Under the pieces are notes generated by a model. The model did no database searches, was not told the DNA's origin, and saw only the letters and a list, made by a program, of their open reading frames with translations. Made by a program: the position numbers and the translations under genes. 64,000 nucleotides of DNA from Sorghum bicolor (Eukaryota > Streptophyta > Magnoliopsida > Poales > Poaceae), in the NCBI RefSeq assembly GCF_000003195.3, contig NC_012870.2:32640562-32704561 (forward strand). Reading direction: 5' to 3'. Shown here in pieces: positions 11,695 through 23,700 of this stretch. Every line of letters begins with the position of its first letter. Position 1 is the first letter of the stretch.

Positions 11695-12324
11695 TTAGCG
11701 GCGCTCTAATTCCCTAATCTTCTTGTTGGCACTGGCAAGATCCTGCCTAAGGCCTAGTATAATGGTGTTGTGGTTAGAGAGCTGCATAGTGAGGGAATTA
11801 ATCGAGGACTGGAGGTCTATGATAATTCTATCTAGTCTACGAACGTCCTCATCAATATCCATTATAGTCTTGCGACGCTTGGGAGGTGTCTCAAAAGCAT
11901 TGAGAGCGTGCTTCGGGGCTGCCTTTGGAGGGATGAAACGGACTTTGGCTGCTGTAATCCCTTCAAAGTAAGGCCTTTCCTCCTCTGTAGTGTAGCGAAT
12001 ACTGCTGATCTCGCCGCTCCGGTTGGTCTTGACTCCAACGACCCTCTCATTGGGTCTAGGTGGAAGGATCCTCGTGCCGGTTGGCACCTTGATGGTGGTC
12101 TTCGTCTTGGATGATGATCCCTTGAGGAGTAGGGGTTGTGGCGGTGCGGTGAGAACTGGTTGAGCATGATAGGATTGGGCGGAGCTGCGTTGGCGTAATG
12201 GCATGGCTTCTAGCTGTCGCTCTGTGTTGGCCGGGACGAGAGCACGGGCATCGGGGTCTTCCACAGGCTCCATGTTGAGGTTGAAGGGGACGACTTCCCA
12301 ATCATCGTGGTACTTCTCGTCCAT
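11695..12324 (-). CDS. 3' ORF of A1, unknown product with coiled-coil tail
   Basis: 209 codons, ATG at 12324, in the place after integrase where Athila elements often carry an envelope-like ORF. I see no signal peptide and no membrane segment, so an envelope role is not supported. The N-terminal half is Pro/Arg-rich; a basic stretch (PPKRRK, about residue 147) could be a nuclear signal. The C-terminal 55 residues have Leu/Ile heptads (about residues 157-208) typical of a coiled coil. A TATA box at 12410 lies 86 bp upstream, so it may have its own promoter. The A2 copy is cut by a nonsense codon. Function unknown. Confidence 0.6.
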   Translation of the reverse strand: MDEKYHDDWEVVPFNLNMEPVEDPDARALVPANTERQLEAMPLRQRSSAQSYHAQPVLTAPPQPLLLKGSSSKTKTTIKVPTGTRILPPRPNERVVGVKTNRSGEISSIRYTTEEERPYFEGITAAKVRFIPPKAAPKHALNAFETPPKRRKTIMDIDEDVRRLDRIIIDLQSSINSLTMQLSNHNTIILGLRQDLASANKKIRELERR

Positions 12325-12409
12325 TGGAGCAGCAAGGAACTAATCAAGCTCTAATTGAAGGAGAGAAGGCTTGGTGGCTTGGTGTTTGAAAACTGAGGTC
12401 AGGGGTCTG

Positions 12410-12416
12410 TTTATAT
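12410..12416 (-). promoter_or_regulatory. Internal TATA-like box upstream of the A1 3' ORF
   Basis: Minus-strand CATATAAACAG context, 86 bp upstream of the ATG at 12324. In A2 the same place reads TATATAA at 20454-20460, a better TATA box. The GC motif pair lies about 145-180 bp further upstream. Confidence 0.45.
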
Positions 12417-12559
12417 GAGGGTCAAAAAGTACCTCTACGGGTTGTTCGGGTTGCTCCCGTCGATGTGCGTGCGAAATTTTCCATCCGAGGGATTATTCGA
12501 ATTACCATAAGTGCATTTTCCATAACAGAGAAAATCGGGACCGAGGGGGAACAGGAGCT

Positions 12560-12592
12560 GGGCGCCCGCCCACCTGATCTGGGCGCCCGCCC
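12560..12592 (-). promoter_or_regulatory. Paired GC motif between pol and the 3' ORF of A1
   Basis: GGGCGCCCGCCC on the plus strand at 12560-12571 and 12581-12592, the same spacing (9 bases) as in the LTR but in the opposite orientation relative to the element. A2 has 20603-20614 and 20624-20635 (one C-to-T change in the second). Confidence 0.45.
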
Positions 12593-12701
12593 TCTCTCTG
12601 GCCCCTCTGTGGGCCCACTTTCCCGAGCGTGTTTCTAGATGCGAAATTATTTAGAAAAATATATATATGACCCATAAACATCAGACTAAAATGGTCGGGC
12701 T

Positions 12702-13964
12702 CTAATTCTCCATGGGAAGGTAAAAATGGACTACGTATATTTCTTCTAATTCTTTATTAGGCTCTAAAAATAATTTAAGACGTTGACCATTTACCTTGAA
12801 TAACGTACCTTCGTCATTTTGAAGTGTGATAGCTCCATGGGATGATGAATTAATTACCTTGAATGGTCCTTCCCAATTGCTCCGGAGTTTTCCATGCCCG
12901 AAAAGCTTCACCCTGGAATTAAAAAGTAATACCTTATCTCCGGGTGTGAACTCCTTCTTCTTGATTCTCTTATCATGCCACCTTTTGACTCTTTCTTTGT
13001 AGATCTTTGAATTGTGATATGCTTTCTCTCGCCATTCTTCCAATTGTGATAGTTGCATTCTTCTATAATCTCCAGCAACATCTAGGTACATATTCCATCT
13101 CTTTATGGCCCAGTGTGCTTTGAACTCTAGTTCAACAGGTAGATGGCAAGTCTTCCCGTACACCAATTGGTATGGGGACATTCCAATTGGGGTCTTGTAT
13201 GCTGTCCGGTATGCCTAGAGTGCATCGGGTAACATGTCTTTCCACGCCGTTCCCATTTTATTTACTGTCTTCTGAAGAATATTCTTGATTTGTTTGTTGG
13301 AAGTCTCTACTTGGCCACTTGTTTGAGGATGATAGGGGGTAGCGACATTGTGACGGATTCCATCTTTTGATAGATATTGCTTGAAGCGTTTGTCTATGAA
13401 GTGTGCTCCTCCATCACTTATCACTACTCTGGGGACTCCAAATCTTGGAAATATAATTTCTTCAAACATCCTCTTTGAACTGACGTTGTCGGCATGCTTG
13501 CAAGGTAATGCCTCTACCCACTTCGAGACATAGTCAACTGCCACCAAGATGTACTCACACTTCTTTGATGGAGGAAATGGACCCATGTAGTCTATTCCCC
13601 AGACATCAAAGAGCTCAATCTGAAGGTTGTTGGTGAGTGGCATTGCATCCCTTGTATTTATGTTTCTGTGTCTTTGACATGGCCCACATCTTCTGATATA
13701 TTGCTTCGTGTCTTCATACATTGTAGGCCAGTAGAATCCACACTGCCAGATCTTTGAATGTGTACGGAATGCTCCATAGTGACCTCCATATGGTGATGAA
13801 TGACGTCTGTCGATGATCTTCCATCCTTCTTCAGTGGTCACACATCTCCTAAGTAAGCCATCAGAGCATACTCGGAAGAGGTATGGCTCATCCCATATAT
13901 GTGAACAACTTTCTTGAATAAGCTTATTCTTGTTTGCTCCTGGTGGTACATACCCTGAAACCAT
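12702..13964 (-). pseudogene. Integrase of A1, two nonsense codons
   Basis: This follows RT/RNase H in the same frame. The HHCC zinc region is about 13830-13680 (ending CGPCQRH), then the catalytic core with [16 protein letters not shown] and the Glu in QVETSNKQ, so all three acidic residues are present. TAG replaces a Trp codon at about 13212-13214, splitting off the C-terminal part (12702-13181), and another TAG lies at 13987-13989 at the junction with RT. The C-terminal domain is the usual basic SH3-like DNA-binding type (GDKVLLFNS). It inserts cDNA in intact relatives; not functional here. Confidence 0.88.
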
Positions 13965-13985
13965 AAAATTAACAATATCTGCATA

Positions 13986-15749
13986 CTAGGGGTCAGACCT
14001 ATTAATCCCGTAGAGCATGTCGTCCCGGAGTGAATCATTGATGGGGGTTTCCTGTGGACTCTTAAAATACATTCTAGACAAGTGATCAGCGACAGAATTT
14101 TCTACTCCCTTTTTATCTTTTATTTCTAAGTCAAATTCTTGGAGTAATAAGATCCATCTAATCAGGCGAGGTTTAGCATCTTTTTTAGTGAGCAAATATT
14201 TTAGTGCAGCATGATCAGTGTAAACAATTATTTTAGCTCCAACTAAACAAGATCTAAATTTATCAGTGGCAAAGACAACAGCCAGAAGCTCTTTTTCAGT
14301 GGTTGCATAGTTAAGTTGAGCTCCTGTCAAAGTTTTACTGGCATAAGCAATTGCATGATGCTTCTTATTTTTAGTTTGTCCCAATACTGCCCCTACAGCA
14401 TAATCACTAGCATCACACATAATTTCAAAAGGCAACGACCAATCAGGGGGTTGAATGATTGGTGCAGAGATGAGTGCTTTCTTTAATAAATTGAAAGATG
14501 TTAGACATGCATCATCAAATTCGAAAGGAGCATCCTTGGCTAGCAAAAGAGTAAGTGGTCTAGCAATAAATGAAAAATCTTTTATGAATCTACGATAAAA
14601 ACCAGCATGGCCAAGAAAGCTTCGAATTCCTTTTATATTCACAGGTGGAGGTAGTTGTTCAATTACTTCAATTTTAGCTTTGTGTACCTCAATACCTCTT
14701 TCAGACACTAGGTGTCCCAGCACTATTCCTTCCCTAACCATAAAATGACATTTTTCCCAATTAAGGACTAAGTGCTTTTCTTCACATCTTTGCAAAACCT
14801 TGTCTAAGTTTTCAAGACAACCATCAAAAGTTTTTCCATAAACAGAGAAATCATCCATGAAAACTTCCATAATCTCTTCAATCATATTAGAAAATATAGA
14901 CATCATGCATCTTTGAAAAGAAGCTGGTGCATTACATAACCCAAAAGACATTCTACAATAAGCATAAGTTCCATAAGGGCATGCAAAAGTGGTTTTGCTT
15001 TGATCATCGGGATGGATTGGGATCTGATGATACCCTGAATATCCATCTAAGAAACAGAAGAACGAATGGTTCGCTAACCGCTCTAGCATCTCATCTATGA
15101 AAGGTAAAGGAAAGTGATCCTTTCTCGTGGCTTTGTTTAGTTTTCTATAGTCTATGCACATCCGCCATCCTATGACGGTGCGTTGCGGAATTAGCTCGTT
15201 CTTTTCATTCATAATAACAGTCATGCCTCTCTTTTTAGGCACAACTTGCACTAGGCTTACCCACTCACTGTACGGCACAGGATATATAATCCCTGCATGC
15301 AGCAACTTTATAACTTCCTTTTTAACTACCTCTCTCATAGTGTTATTAAGTCTACGTTGGGGTTCTCGAGAGGGTGCAACAGAAGGATCTGTTGGAATAC
15401 GATGGGTACAAATCATAGGACTGATTCCTGTAAGATCTTGGAGTGAGTAGCCGAACACTGAGTGATGTTTCTCAAGAATGGTCATTAATCGCAGAGTTTG
15501 ATCCTGAGTGAGTTTATCGCTAATGATTACAGGGAACTCTGGATTATTGTTTAGGAAAGCATAGATAAGACCGGGTGGTAAAGTTTTAAGCTCTATGGGG
15601 GGTCTAGGTGTTTCTGCAAACTCATCTAAAGGTTCAGGCTCAGAAGGTTCGGCTTCTTCTTCTATGAAGAAAGGAGTTTCGTCTTCTAAGTCTGGTTCAT
15701 CTAAAAGCTCTAGAGATGCAGCCTTTACCTCCTCCATAGGATCAGGCAA
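13986..15749 (-). pseudogene. Reverse transcriptase-RNase H of A1
   Basis: 587 open codons. The first ~110 are an acidic linker (Glu/Pro-rich). RT then shows [34 protein letters not shown] and the catalytic FMDDFSVYG (about residue 296), then the connection [11 protein letters not shown]. RNase H shows [46 protein letters not shown] and ends in a VADHLSRM block. All key residues of both domains are visible. The open frame starts downstream of a frameshift near 15860 that separates it from protease, and it is followed by a TAG before integrase. Confidence 0.9.
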
Positions 15750-15790
15750 AAGATATGATTCGGCCTTATTGTTTAAGGAGTGTGAAATTG

Positions 15791-16549
15791 TTATTGGGAA
15801 TTTAAAGGTTTTTCCAAAAGAAATGTGTAGCTTTCCAGTATGACCTTCATAAAGGAGTTTCTAAAAGGTTGTCCTATCAACAGGTCGAAGTCCCATGTAT
15901 CAAAGATATAGAAGTTCAAATGAACCATGGAGCCTTCTACCGTAAGAGGTAGGACATTAATAATTCCAAGACTGGGGACTAATCGTCCCGAAGATTCCTT
16001 TATGACCTTTGTTGTGGGGGTTAAGACAAGATTTTTAAATAGTTTAAGTGCACAAGATTCAGACATGATGTTGATCCCCACAACAGGATTATAAAGAGCA
16101 TTAAATCGATCAGAATTATAAGCACAGTGTATAGTTATAGAGGGTGTGTCCAAACGGATCACATCAGAGGTAAGCTCTAATTCCTCCAACCATTCGCTAC
16201 TCATGACTGAGATAAGCTCTCTCAATTGATGTTCACTTGGCAAACAAATGCTAAAATGGCCGTTTTGGAGTTTGTCAACAGAATGGTAGTTTGAAATATT
16301 TCCAAAATCGGCAAAAAGATCGGATTCTATATCCAGCATGAAGTCCGGTGGTGGAATTTCTTCCTCTTGTGGCTCAGAACTTGGGATAGCTAAAGTAGAT
16401 GAAGAATTTGGCAGAGTGTCTACTTCGGCTTCGTAGGTTTCATCATGAAGGGTATTATCCATCTCAACTTCTAGGATCCTATCTAGGATCACTCTAGCTT
16501 CATTAGTAGGGATGCGAAAGAAAGAACCTCTACACATTGTGTGTAGCAT
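15791..16549 (-). pseudogene. Protease-region polypeptide of A1 with altered active site
   Basis: 252 open codons downstream of gag in the same frame. The place where an Athila protease has D-L-G reads YNPVVGINIMSES, without the catalytic Asp. The later DFDLLIGQPF matches the family's second conserved element. Because A2 has the same YNPVVGINIM residues, the change predates both insertions. Either this lineage uses a different protease or this domain has a structural role. A frameshift near 15860 separates it from RT. Confidence 0.7.
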
Positions 16550-17095
16550 TTGTTTGTGATTTTTCTGAAGACCTCAAAAAAAGTGAAATCAAAGAACAGG
16601 GTCTTCAAGATTAAGGTTGGGACCAGATTCTAAAAGATCAGAAAAACGTTTCCAGGATTTTCCCAAAGTTTCATTATATTTTTGTTTAAAAGATAGGACT
16701 TCGAGTCTATGGTCGGCTATACGGTCAAGGGAATAGAAATATAGACAAAAGTTGGCTCGTAAAACTCCCCATTCACCTTGTTGTTGACTTACCTTCTGAC
16801 TGTACCATTGTCTAGCTTCTCCCCTTAAAGAAAAAGGAAAAAGCTTCCAACGTAAAGTTTTATCAGAAATGCCTTCAATGCGAAGACAATCGCATGTTTG
16901 CTCAAAATCTCTAATATGAAGGTAAGGGTTTTCGTCTTCCTTTCCTGAAAAAGATAGGTTTTGAATCATGGCAATGAACCTAGAACTTAACTTATACTGG
17001 GATGTTTGGATAGGCTGTGATGACTCCCATGGTAAAAGGTCAGTTACTGAAGGGATTGCAGATTCATGGATCGATTTAAAATTTTGGTTTTCCAT
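16550..17095 (-). pseudogene. gag: gag of A1
   Basis: ATG at 17095 (MENQNFKS) chosen because it follows the PBS by about 110 bp and is shared with A2 (25050); the open frame upstream codes only for a hydrophobic low-complexity run. The capsid block has GKEDENPYLHIRDFE, LFPFSLRGEARQWY and later SFKQKYNETLGKSWKRF, typical of the retrotransposon gag domain. Two TGA codons at about 16558-16590 separate it from the protease frame. No CCHC knuckle is visible, so the gag is shorter than usual. Confidence 0.8.
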
Positions 17096-17202
17096 AAGGT
17101 AAGAGTAAAGAAAATAAATAAAGAATATGAAAGATAAGAAAAGATAAAAGTATAGATACAAGCTAGTAGTAAGACTCAGGTTATCTCAGCAACCGTCTTT
17201 CT

Positions 17203-17219
17203 CCCCAGCAACGGCGCCA
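17203..17219 (-). other. Primer binding site of A1 (tRNA-Asp type)
   Basis: Minus strand TGGCGCCGTTGCTGGGG, eight bases from the LTR end. It matches the 3' end of plant tRNA-Asp with one mismatch; A2 (25159-25176) has a perfect 18-base match. This primer is typical of Athila elements. Confidence 0.85.
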
Positions 17220-17227
17220 GAAATGCT

Positions 17228-18461
17228 TGTTGATATTTGGGAACGCAATAAGGAATTGATCCGCAAGCGCACGGATATCGGTGAGCACTTCACCCGGGAA
17301 ATTATCCAGAGTATCGTATTTATTTTTTTACCACTAGGAGAAAGAGTGCATCTGACTAACCGGTCTATTACTACTAACCCTTTAGGCACAAAGAATGTCT
17401 TTCGATGTGAGTGATAAATAGATAAGACTGCAACCGTAGTCTCCTTCTAACCTTGGTAAGGATGATTTACTATTCTATTGGGGAGGCTAACGGAATCTAG
17501 GCACCACAAAGGATGTTCAACCCGCACCTATAAACCCTATCCTTCCTGCTAACGAGATATGGTCTGCAAAGGTAACTCGGAATTGTCACGTTCCTCACTA
17601 CTTCCACGGTCCAGCTAGTCAGGGAATATCTTTGAGTACCCCAGCCTAAACACCACATTTACGCCAGCAATGATTACTCTAAACTCTACGCAAAGAGATT
17701 AAAGTAAACTCATAAACTAGAAGAACAATAAAACAAGAACTTACTAGAATTTAGAAGTCGAAATACTGAAGAATCCTAGGAGCAAGCTTCGGGTTAGGAG
17801 AACTTGATCCCGCAGGTACAAGCTTGGAGTAGACACCGACAGGCCGGGCTTCCTCCAATCTACACCTCCACTCTATCTCTATCAATCTAGTAGAAACTAG
17901 AAGATCTATTTCTACTTTACATTGGTTGCTAAGCCTAAAAACAAATATTAATTAGAGAAGAGGTTTTCCTTCGAGGGCACCCCTCAATCTCTATGATAAT
18001 TTCTTCATGTCTTCTCTAGGGGCCAGGGGGTCTCCTTATATAGTCCTCCTCCTCTATGCGTTTTTGGGTCGGTAGGCGAGGTGGTACTATGCTTTCTTTG
18101 ATCCATTAGGTCGGTGGAACATCGTGTGCGAAGAGAGTCCCGAACGGGATCCAGCAGGGGGCGGGCGCCCAGGTCACCAGGGCGGGCGCCCTGGGCCTGG
18201 CCCCTTTCGGCCTCTGCTTCGTTCTCGTGGCTTCTGGAGTCTTCTAGATGGTAGAAAATCGCGCGGTGCGTTGATATCTCTATGTAATCCCGACATGTGG
18301 GCCTTTCTTCCTTATTTCCTGATAACCCCCTGCAGAAACAGATAAACAACAAAACTCGTGGAATTCTGTCAGATCAAACCCTAATTCTAGGTGTTGGTTG
18401 CATATTGGTCCTTTCTCTTGTTTATCTGATAATTAAAATTGATACTTAAGAACCGTCAACA
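17228..18461 (-). repeat. LTR2, shared middle LTR of the A array
   Basis: 1234 bp with the same ends as LTR1. It serves as the 5' LTR of A1 and the 3' LTR of A2, since a PBS lies on its left and a PPT on its right. In an LTR-LTR recombination model it is the hybrid LTR. Confidence 0.92.
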
Positions 18462-19746
18462 AATACCCCCATACTTAGGCTTTTACTCGTCCTCGAGAAA
18501 AGGATGGTTAAGAACAATACTTGGGGTAAAACATTCTTTATATTTGCAGGGTATTAGAATCCACTGTGTACTGTAGTCAGGGAAGTATATGATTAAGAGT
18601 AAAGATCCTTTCTTCTCAATCCTGTTACTTGGAGTTTTTGTATAATTTTGAAAGAAAGCTAGCATACCTTTTTATCCTCATAGGTTCTCTCAGATCACTC
18701 ATTATCTTTTATATATCTCACTGAGGCTGTTTTAATTTGCAAAAATTCTTAAGCATACTTACTTTGCATTTATTGCCTGATCAAAACGGGATCTGAGGAG
18801 GGGAATGTCATACTCTTAGATCAAAGACTTTGGAAATTAAAACTTTGTCAACTCTTGCTGGCATATTGCTTATTAGAGGGACCATGGGCTATCATTTTCT
18901 TTTTCTCTCTCTTTTTTTTCTCTTTTTTCTTCTTCTTTTTAATGGATACCGAGGTATCCCTAATTCTACTGCCGGACACTTGTCCATTTTTCTGCGAGAG
19001 CACTTGGTCCTTTTTATTTCCTCAAAATATCTTTTATTTTTGCATAGCCCATGCCTCTAATGCAATAATACTTCGGAAGAGTGAATCTTTCTGAATAAAT
19101 GTCTTGATCTTAGGAGTATGATAAATCTCTCAACAAGGGTCTAACTCATTTTGATCAAACTCAATACAGAGTAGATAGCTTTTATAATCATAATTAATAT
19201 TTTCAGTTTTATCAGGCATATAAAACACTGAGGACGGTAGCTAGAATTTTGAAGATTTTGAAATAAATTCTCCAAGCAACAATGATATCAAGAATAAGAA
19301 ACTCATACTGTACTTTTACATATTCCATATTGACTTAAGTAATACATGGTTTAAAAATGATTTTCAATAATTGCAAGTTTCCAGGAAATATCACAGATTG
19401 AGATTAATCATGATTAGAAATATTTTAATCTTTTTAATGTATCATGTCGGAAACAGTAATCTGCATAATCAAGATATGTGAAGTGTAAAGTAAAGTGTGC
19501 AGAGTGTGTACCTGAATCGTGGAGTGGTGTAGTCGAAGTGTGTTTTGCGTGTCGAGGGATCTCCCCCATACTTGTTTTCTCCTTTCTTGCACAAAAATAA
19601 AGTAGAGACACACAAGACATAATAATAGTAATACTCTTTATTAATCTTGAGGCATTTATTACAAAAGACTAGTAGCAAACTGATGATAATAGTAAACCTA
19701 AACCGAATTTAAAGATAAATAACTAAGATGCATTGCCTCAAGGTCT
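18462..19746 (-). other. PPT and 3' non-coding region of A2
   Basis: PPT at 18462-18482, then AT-rich sequence homologous to 10351-11694. It holds the conserved block at 18954-18992, a T-rich run at about 18895-18940 and a nearly collapsed TAA run at about 19618. Confidence 0.7.
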
Positions 19747-20364
19747 AATCTAGATAACTTAGCGGCGCTCTAATTCCTTAATCTTCGTGTTGGCACTGGC
19801 AAGATCATGCCTAAGGCCTAGTATAATAGTGTTGTGGTTAGAGAGCTGCCTAGTGAGGGAATTAATCGAGGACTAGAGGTCTATGATAACTCTGTCTAGC
19901 CTGCGAACGTCCTCATCAATATCGACTATAGTCTTGCGACGCTTGGGAGGTGTCTCAAAAGCATTGAGAGCGTGTTTCGGGGCTGCCTTTGGAGGGATGA
20001 AATGGACTTTGGCTGCTCTAATCCCTTCGACGTAAGGCCTTTCCTCCTCCGTAGTGTAGGGAATACTGCTGATCTCGCCGCTCCGGTTGGTCTTGACTCC
20101 AACGACCCTCTCATTGGGTCTAGGTGGAAGGATCCTTGTGCCGGTTGACACCTTGATGGTGGTCTTCGTCTTGGATTGTGGCGGTGCGGTGAGAACTGGT
20201 TGAGCATGGTAGGATTGGGCGGAGCTGCGTTGGCGTAATGGCATGGCTTCTAGCTGTCGCTCTGTGTTGGCCGGGACGAGAGCACGGGCGTCGGGGTCTT
20301 CCACAGGCTCCATGTTGAGGTTGAAGGGAACGACTTCCCAATCATCGTGGAACTTCTCGGCCAT
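19747..20364 (-). pseudogene. 3' ORF of A2, nonsense-truncated
   Basis: Homologue of 11695-12324. ATG at 20364. An in-frame deletion removes eight codons around residue 62, and a CAG-to-TAG change ends the frame at 19873, before the coiled-coil tail. The TATATAA at 20454-20460 lies 90 bp upstream. Confidence 0.6.
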
Positions 20365-20453
20365 TGGAGTAGCAAGGAACTAATCAAGCTCTAATTGAAG
20401 AAGAAAAGAAAGCTTGATGGTTTGGTGTTTGAAAACTGATGTTAGGGGTCTGT

Positions 20454-20635
20454 TTATATAGGGTTCAAAAAGTGCCTCTATGGGTTGTTCGGGTTGCTCC
20501 CGTCGATGTGCTTGCGAAGCTTTCCATCTGAGGGATTATTCGGATTACCATAAGTGCATTTTCCATAACAGAGAAAATCGGGACCGAGGGGGAACCGGAG
20601 CTGGGCGCCCGCCCACCTGATCTGGGTGCCCGCCC
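20454..20635 (-). promoter_or_regulatory. Internal promoter-like module of A2
   Basis: In the element's sense: GC motif pair (20624-20635 and 20603-20614), then TATATAAACAG with its box at 20454-20460, then the ATG at 20364. It mirrors the layout of the LTR promoter. Confidence 0.45.
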
Positions 20636-20745
20636 TCTCTCTGGCCCCTCTGTGGGTCCACTTCCTCGAGCGCGTTATTAGATGCAAAACTATTTAGAAA
20701 AATATATATATGACCCGAAAACGTTAGAATAAAAAGGTCGGGCTT

Positions 20746-23700
20746 CTAATTCTCCATGGGAAGGTGAAAATGGACTGCGTCTATTTCTTCTAGTTCTTTA
20801 TTGGGCTCTAAAAATAATTTAAGACGTTGACCATTTACTTTGAATAACGTACCTTCGTCACTTTGAAGTGTGATAGCTCCGTGGGATGATGAATTAGTTA
20901 CCTTGAATGGTCCTTCCCATTTGCTCCGGAGTTTTCCATGCCCGAAAAGCTTCACCCTAGAATTAAAAAGCAATACCTTATCTCCGGGTGTGAACTCCTT
21001 CTTCTTGATTCTCTTGTCATGCCACCTTTTGACTCTTTCTTTGTAGATCTTTGAATTGTGATATGCCTTCTCTCGCCATTCTTCCAATTCTGATAGTTGC
21101 ATTCTTCTATAATCTCCAGTAACATCTAGGTCCATATTCTATCTCTTTATGGCCCAGTGTGCTTTGAACTCTAGTTCAATGGGTAGATGGCAAGTCTTCC
21201 CGTACACCAATTGGTATGGAGACATTCCAATTGGGGTCTTGTATGCTGTCCGGTATGCCCAGAGTGCATCGGGTAACTTGTCTTTCCACGCCGTTCCCAT
21301 TTCATTTACTGTCTTCTGAAGAATATTCTTGATTTGTTTGTTGGAAGTATCTGCTTGGCCACTTGTCTGCGGATGATAGGGGGTAGCGACGTTGTGACGG
21401 ATTCTATGTTTTGATAGATATTGCTTGAAGCGTTTGTCGATGAAGTGTGCTCCTCCATCACTTATCACTACTCTGGGGACTCCAAATCTTGGAAATATAA
21501 TTTCTTCAAACATCCTCTTTGAACTGACATTGTCGGCATGCTTGCAAGGTAATGCCTCTACCCACTTGGAGACATAGTCAACTGCCACTAAGATGTACTC
21601 ACACTTCTTTGATGGAGGAAATGGACGCATGTTGTCTATTCCCCAGACATCAAAGAGCTCAATCTGAAGGTTGTTGGTGAGTGGCATTGCATCCCTTGTA
21701 TTTATGTTTCCGTGTCTTTGACATGGCCCACATCTTCTGATATAATGCTCCGTATCTTCATACATTGTAGGCCAGTAGAATCCACACTGCCAGATCTTTG
21801 AATGTGTGCAGAATGCTCCATAGTGACCTCCATATGGTGATGAATGACATCTGTCGATGATCTTCCATCCTTCCTCAGTGGTCACACATCTCCTAAGTAA
21901 GCCATCAGAGCATACTCGGAAGAGGTATGGCTCATCCCATATATGTGAACCACTTTCTTGAATAAGCTTCTTATTGTTTGCTCCTGGTGGTACATACCCT
22001 GAAACCATAAAATTAACAATATGTGCATACCAGGGGTCAGACCTGTTAATCCCGTAGAGTATGTCGTCCCAGAGTGAATCATTGATGGGGGTTTCCTGTG
22101 GACTCTTAAAATACATTCTAGACAAGTGATCAGCAACAGAATTTTCTACTCCCTTTTTATCTTTTATTTCTAAGTCAAATTCTTGGAGTAATAAGATCCA
22201 TCTAATCAGGCGAGGTTTAGCATCTTTTTTAGTGAGCAAATATTTTAGTGCAGCATGACCAGTGTAAACAATTATTTTAGCTCCAACTAAATAATATCTA
22301 AATTTATCAATGGCAAAGACAACAGCCAGAAGCTCTTTTTCAGTGGTTGCATAATTAAGTTCAGCTCCTGTCAAAGTTTTACTGGCATAAGCAATTGCAT
22401 GATGCTTCTTATTTTTAGTTTGTCCCAAAACTGCCCCCACAGCATAATCACTAGCATCACACATAATTTCAAAAGGCAACCACCAATCAGGGGGTTGAAT
22501 GATTGGTGCAGAGATGAGTGCTTTCTTTAATAAATTAAAAGATGTTAGACATGCATCATCAAATTCGAAAGGAGCATCCTTGGCTAGCAAAAGAGTAAGC
22601 GGTCTAGCAATGAATGAGAAATCTTTTATAAATCTACGATAAAAACCAGCATGGCCAAGAAAGCTTCAAATTCCTTTTATATTTACAGGTGGAGGTAGTT
22701 GTTCAATTACTTCAATTTTAGCTTTGTCTACCTCAATACCTCTTTCAGACACTAAGTGTCCCAGCACTATTCCTTCTCTAACCATAAAATGACATTTTTC
22801 CCAATTAAGGACTAAGTGCTTTTCTTCACATCTTTGGAAAACCTTGTCTAAGTTTTCAAGACAACTATCAAAAGTTTTTCCATAAACAGAGAAATCATCC
22901 ATGAAAACTTCCATAATCTCTTCAATCATATCAGAAAATATAGACATCATGCATCTTTGAAAAGAAGCTGGTGCATTACATAACCCAAAAGACATTCTAC
23001 GGTAAGCATAAGTTCCATATGGGCATGTAAAAGTGGTTTTGCTTTGATCATCGGGATGGATCGGGATCTGATGATACCCTGAATATCCATCTAAAAAATA
23101 GAAGAACGAATGGTTCGCTAACCGCTCTAGCATCTCATCTATGAAAGGTAAAGGAAAGTGATCCTTTCTCGTGGCTTTGTTTAGTTTTCTATAGTCTATG
23201 CACATCTGCCATCCTGTGACGGTGCGTTGCAGAATTAGCTCGTTCTTTTCATTCATAATAACAGTCATGCCTCCCTTTTTAGGCACAACTTGAACTGGGC
23301 TTACCCACTCACTGTGCGGCACAGGATATATAATCCCTGCATGCAGCAACTTTATAACTTCCTTTTTAACTACCTCTCTCATAGTGTTATTAAGTCTACG
23401 TTGGGGTTCTCGAGGGGTGAAACAGAAGGATCTGTTGGAATACGATGGGTACAAATCATAGGACTGATTCCTGTAAGATCTTGGAGTGAGTAGCCGAAAA
23501 TTGAGTGATGTTTCTCAAGAATGGTCATTAATCGCAGAGTTTGCTCCTGAGTGAGTTTATTGCTAATGATCACAGGAAACTCTAGATTATTGTTTAGGAA
23601 AGCATAGGTAAGTCCGGGTGGTAAAGTTTTAAGCTCTATGGGGGGTCTAGGTGTTTCTGCAAAGTCATCTAAAGGTTCAGGTTCAGAAGGTTCGGCTTCT

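Noticed and set aside
12702..15749. A1 as an autonomous active element
   Set aside because: Frameshift before RT and two nonsense codons in pol, plus stops after gag.
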